DNA of 64,000 nucleotides from NCBI GenBank assembly GCA_963716215.1, contig OY970298.1, positions 1,612,001 through 1,676,000 of the forward strand. The letters are read 5' to 3'. Below the pieces are notes generated by a model, which saw nothing but the letters and a program-made list of their open reading frames with translations, made no database searches and was not told where the DNA came from. Position 1 is the stretch's first letter. The number at the start of each line of letters is the position of its first letter. The DNA comes from JACVRW01 sp963716215. Its GTDB lineage: Bacteria; Actinomycetota; Thermoleophilia; Solirubrobacterales; Thermoleophilaceae. Shown here piece by piece: positions 61,086 through 64,000 of this stretch. Both the position numbers and the translations under genes were made by a program.

Positions 61086-61842
61086 GCCCGGCCCGCCTGG
61101 ATCCCCGGGCGTCGCGATGATCACGGGCGGCGGGCGGGGGCTCGGGTTCGCGTGCGCTCAGAGGCTGGCAGCCGACGGCACGGCGATCGCGATCGTGGAC
61201 CGCGACGGCGACCTGGCGCGCTCCTCGCTGGCCGCGCTCGATGGGGGTCAGGAGCGACATCGCGCAATCGAGGGCGACGTCACGGACAGCGCCAGCATCG
61301 CTGCGGCCGTTTCGGTGGCGGCGGAGGAGCTGGGCGCCCCGACGGTGCTTGTCAACGGAGCGGGGATCCTGTTCCCGACAGCGTTCATGGACATCTCGGA
61401 GAGCGAGTGGCGTGCGGTCATCGACGTGTCGCTCACCGGATCGTTCATCACCAGCCAGGCCTGCCTTCCGGGCATGATCGAGCGCGGGTTCGGGCGCATC
61501 GTCAACTTCTCGTCGACCGCCGGCAAGAACGTCTCGACGCTAGGCGGGGCGCACTACACGGCCGCCAAGGCCGGCGTGCTCGGGCTCACGCGGGCGCTCG
61601 CGAATGAGACAGCTGAGTTCGGCATCACCGCAAACGCGATCTGCCCGGGCCTCTTCGATACCGACATGGCGCGGGAGAACTGCAGCCCGGAAGTGTTGGC
61701 CGCGTACGCGGACTCATTTCCCGTCAAGCGTCTCGGCGACCCGGACGAGGTCGCAGCGCTGGTCGCCTTCCTCTGTAGCGCGGAAGCCGCCTACATCACA
61801 GGCGCCGCACTGGACATCAACGGCGGGGATCTGATGGTCTGA
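61078..61842 (+). CDS. Short-chain dehydrogenase/reductase (second)
   Basis: A 254-residue classical SDR. The cofactor motif is TGGGRGLGF, Asp after beta-2 (IVDRD) points to NAD, VNGAG replaces NNAG, and Ser and Tyr/Lys lie in NFSSTAG and HYTAAKAG. GTG 61078 overlaps the GntR stop. It is the last gene before an intrinsic terminator, so it belongs to the hydantoinase operon and probably oxidises an alcohol intermediate. Confidence 0.9.
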   Translation: MAEPGPPGSPGVAMITGGGRGLGFACAQRLAADGTAIAIVDRDGDLARSSLAALDGGQERHRAIEGDVTDSASIAAAVSVAAEELGAPTVLVNGAGILFPTAFMDISESEWRAVIDVSLTGSFITSQACLPGMIERGFGRIVNFSSTAGKNVSTLGGAHYTAAKAGVLGLTRALANETAEFGITANAICPGLFDTDMARENCSPEVLAAYADSFPVKRLGDPDEVAALVAFLCSAEAAYITGAALDINGGDLMV

Positions 61843-61870
61843 GGGGAGCGCTTGGACCTCTAAGCAGCAC

Positions 61871-61893
61871 GGCCTGCAAACGGGCCATTTTCT
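61871..61893 (+). terminator. Intrinsic terminator of the hydantoinase operon
   Basis: The stem GGCCTG-CAAA-CGGGCC (61871-61886, one G-U pair) is followed by ATTTTCT. It lies 28 nt after the SDR stop. It is the only clear Rho-independent terminator found in the window. Confidence 0.7.
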
Positions 61894-62007
61894 CCGCCCC
61901 AGCGCCGCCCGTGACGCGTTCGAGGGGCCGCATGCCACATCTCTTCACGCTTGTCGAGGCGACTCCGACGCGGGTGCGACGCTCGCGCGGCGCGCCCGGC
62001 GAAGTCC

Positions 62008-62035
62008 TTGACGCGCCGATGCAGCTGTGTATCAT
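62008..62035 (+). promoter_or_regulatory. Sigma-70-type promoter of the second ABC system
   Basis: TTGACG (62008-62013), a 16-nt spacer and TATCAT (62030-62035). A start near 62042 would give a leader of about 67 nt that contains the palindrome at 62047. Confidence 0.65.
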
Positions 62036-62046
62036 GCGCTCATCTG

Positions 62047-62061
62047 TGAACCATCGGTTCA
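62047..62061. promoter_or_regulatory. Perfect palindromic operator downstream of the promoter
   Basis: TGAACC-ATC-GGTTCA has perfect 6-bp arms and sits 11 nt after the -10. The form is typical of TetR-type or similar repressor sites. No TetR gene is in the window; the GntR regulator is the only candidate nearby. Confidence 0.6.
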
Positions 62062-62108
62062 ATTATCGGAACACCCCTGGCCGCAGCGGACGTAGGAGGA
62101 GGAGCGAC

Positions 62109-63255
62109 ATGGTTGAGACGTTCCGGGTTGTGCACAGGCCCGGCCGGAGGTTGCGCCTCCTCATCACACTGGCGGTGACGGGTCTGGTGGCTTTCGCCGG
62201 GCAGGCGTGCGGCGACACCGACTCCGGCAGTACGTCCGACGGCTCTGACGCCACGACGGCCGCCGTTGACGTGGAGGACATGGGGCCAGGCAAGAAGGGC
62301 ATGGACCTGCTCCTCGAGTACGACAAGCAGAACGTCAAGCCGAAGAAGAGCTACCGGATCGGATACCTGACCGAGTGCGCCAACGACCCGTATTGCGCCG
62401 CGCGCCTGCAAGGGCTCAAGGATGCGGCTGAGAAGTACGGCGCCACGTTCAAGGTCTTCGACGCCAACTACAACGCGGCGACGCAGCTTAAGCTCGTCCA
62501 GACGGCCGTGGCCGACAACAGCTTCGACGCGTTCATCTTTGCCCCGACGGCCAAGGCTCCCGCCTGCACGATGTACAACAACTACATCAAGCCGACGGGC
62601 AAGCCGGTTGTGACGATCGACATTCCGATGTGCGACGACGCGGACGCGCACCCCGGTACGGCCGGCGCCGTCCTCATGCAGACCAGGACTGGTACAACCG
62701 CCAGACCGAGTACGACTTCTCCGCGTGCAAGGGCAAGCCGTGCGAGATGGCCGCGATCGGCGGCTTCGTCGGCTCCGACCTCTTCACGCAGTGGCAGAAC
62801 GGCATCAAGGGGGCGCAGGCGCGCCACCCGAACGTCAAGCTGGTCGTCAACCAGCCCGCGGACTACGACCCGCGGAAGGCGTCCCAGATCATTCAGGATG
62901 CACTTCGGGCGCACCCGAACATCTCGGTGATCATCTCCCAATGGGACGACATGACCCGCGGTGCCTGCAGGCCGTCCAGGCGGCGGGAAAGACGCCGGGC
63001 AAGGACATCCGCATCTTCACCGCCGGCGGCACGCGCGATGCGCTCGCCAAGATCAAGGCCGGTCTCTACGAGGAGACGATCCTCGTCCTCCCGTACGAGG
63101 AGTCGTACTATGGGATGGTCGGGATGATCAGGAAGCTGGAGACGGGCAAGGACTTTGGCTTCGCGAACGAGGCGTACACGCCAGCGGTGCTGGACGGGCC
63201 CGGCACGATCTTCATCACGAAGGCGAACGCGGACAAGTTCTCCCCGAAGCTCTAG
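62109..63255 (+). pseudogene. Sugar-type ABC binding lipoprotein, frameshifted twice
   Basis: Three frames join to a protein of about 382 residues. It has a signal peptide with lipobox-like AFAGQAC, then a periplasmic-binding-protein-like domain related to the ribose/xylose family (IGYLTECANDPYCAARLQG, AAIGGFVGSDLFTQW, VIISQWDDMTRG, IRIFTAGGTRDALAKI). Single bases appear to be missing near 62684 (to read QTQDWYNRQ) and near 62963 (to read RGCLQAVQAAG). The Shine-Dalgarno AGGAGGAGG before ATG 62109 is strong. It may be functional if the shifts are assembly errors. Confidence 0.85.
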
Positions 63256-63288
63256 CGGCCACGAACGTCATCCGAGTGTGATCTCTAG

Positions 63289-64000
63289 GTGACGGAGCCC
63301 GTCAGCACCGCGGCCGTTCGCGTCCGGGGCGTCTTCAAGTCGTTTCCGGGCGTGCACGCCCTCGGCGGCGTGGACTTCGAGCTGATTACGGGCGAGGTGC
63401 ACGGGCTTGTCGGCGAGAACGGGGCGGGCAAGTCCAGCCTGATCAAGGTCATCACCGGCGCCTACGATCCGGACGAGGGCGAGGTGGAGCTCTTCGGCCG
63501 TCTGCTCGCTTTTGGCGATCCGCGCGCCACGCGGGATGCGGGTATCGCCGCCATCTACCAGGAGCTGAACATCGTCCCGCAGATGTCGGCCTGGGCCAAC
63601 GTCTTCCTCGGCAACCCGCCGAGGCGCGGCGTCCTGCTCGCCAAGCGAGCGGCCCGCGCGCGGTTCCGTGCGCTCGCTGACCGGCTCGGCGTGGACATCG
63701 ACCCGGATGCGGTCGCGGGGACGCTCTCGGTGGCCAGCCGGCAGATGCTCGAGATCATGCGGGCGCTCGAGTCGAACCATCGCATCCTGATCATGGACGA
63801 GCCAACAGCGTCGCTCGGACCCCAGGAGCGCGAGAAGCTCTACGAGATCGTCCGCGCCATCAAGGACGAGGGCGTATCGGTGCTCTACATCACGCACGAC
63901 CTCGACGAGGTGCTGGCTCTCTGCGATCGGGTCAGCGTGATGCGCGACGGCTCGCTCGTGGCGACGAAGCCAGTTCCGGAGTGGACGCAGGAGTCGCTCG
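63289..64000 (+). CDS. Sugar-type ABC transporter ATP-binding protein (3' end beyond window)
   Basis: The first 237 codons from GTG 63289. Walker A is GENGAGKSSL, Q-loop YQELNIVPQ, the signature is the relaxed LSVASRQMLEI, Walker B is LIMDEPTASL and the switch His is in THDLDE. This matches domain 1 of RbsA/XylG/MglA-type fused ATPases. It would energise import with the binding protein upstream. A permease is expected just outside the window. Confidence 0.93.
   Translation, partial: MTEPVSTAAVRVRGVFKSFPGVHALGGVDFELITGEVHGLVGENGAGKSSLIKVITGAYDPDEGEVELFGRLLAFGDPRATRDAGIAAIYQELNIVPQMSAWANVFLGNPPRRGVLLAKRAARARFRALADRLGVDIDPDAVAGTLSVASRQMLEIMRALESNHRILIMDEPTASLGPQEREKLYEIVRAIKDEGVSVLYITHDLDEVLALCDRVSVMRDGSLVATKPVPEWTQESL

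Noticed and set aside
45850..64000. A second copy of the tRNA-Arg 3' end marking an island boundary
   Set aside because: No matching direct repeat and no integrase was seen within the window.

Overview
The window is a very G+C-rich bacterial chromosome segment with dense coding. Gene content and style suggest an actinobacterium, most like the Thermoleophilia/Solirubrobacterales. Pointers are the many GTG/TTG starts, -10-like hexamers only 6-10 nt before start codons (leaderless transcripts), a LPxTG-type surface protein, a single-chain sigma-region-4/zinc-finger/membrane protein, a tandem pair of aconitases, a DUF1326-DUF2182 pair and lipoprotein esterases. This placement is inference; no rRNA or marker protein settles it.

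Layout. 1-9.3 kb: 3' part of an enoyl-CoA hydratase, a MocR regulator divergent from a DMT exporter, a metallo-beta-lactamase-fold hydrolase, an LPxTG protein, then PAP2 phosphatase / LPG-synthase-like flippase / thioredoxin reductase / sugar-lactone oxidase / GST-like protein. 9.3-15.4 kb: a secreted sulfatase, a 254-nt gap filled with palindromic repeats, a frameshifted PLP racemase/aldolase divergent from an RhtA-like exporter, a secreted propeller protein and a frameshifted PHP phosphoesterase. 15.4-25.6 kb: aconitase A, a hotdog protein, an Aquifex-type aconitase, a cysteine-desulfurase-like protein, a five-PKD secreted protein and small envelope proteins. 25.6-32.1 kb: a minus-strand operon with a full beta-oxidation set (thiolase, acyl-CoA dehydrogenase, enoyl-CoA hydratase, 3-hydroxyacyl-CoA dehydrogenase) followed by two lipoprotein esterases. 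32.1-45.8 kb: housekeeping and signalling genes (sigma/anti-sigma-like protein, rhodanese, CoA-type Nudix, nicotinamidase, PAS-GGDEF-EAL, DUF1015-cobalamin adenosyltransferase-OsmC, DUF1326-DUF2182, tRNA-Pro, MMPL transporter), ending at tRNA-Arg(TCT).

45.9-64 kb is an accessory-looking catabolic region beginning just after tRNA-Arg. It holds two BMP-type ABC permeases, an SDR, a Kbl-like alpha-oxoamine synthase, a divergent P450, an M20 amidohydrolase, a TRZ/ATZ-type aminohydrolase (frameshifted), the matching BMP-type binding lipoprotein and ABC ATPase, hydantoinase/oxoprolinase subunits A and B, a GntR/FCD regulator and a second SDR. An intrinsic terminator follows. After it come a TTGACG-N16-TATCAT promoter with a perfect 15-nt palindromic operator, a sugar-type binding protein (twice frameshifted) and an ABC ATPase that leaves the window. 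My working hypothesis is import and hydrolytic opening of a cyclic ureide, imide or lactam compound, followed by oxidation and CoA-dependent cleavage.

Five single-base frameshifts occur in four otherwise well-conserved genes. The window gives no way to tell assembly errors from real decay. Several convergent gene pairs overlap at their 3' ends, and recognisable intrinsic terminators are rare.
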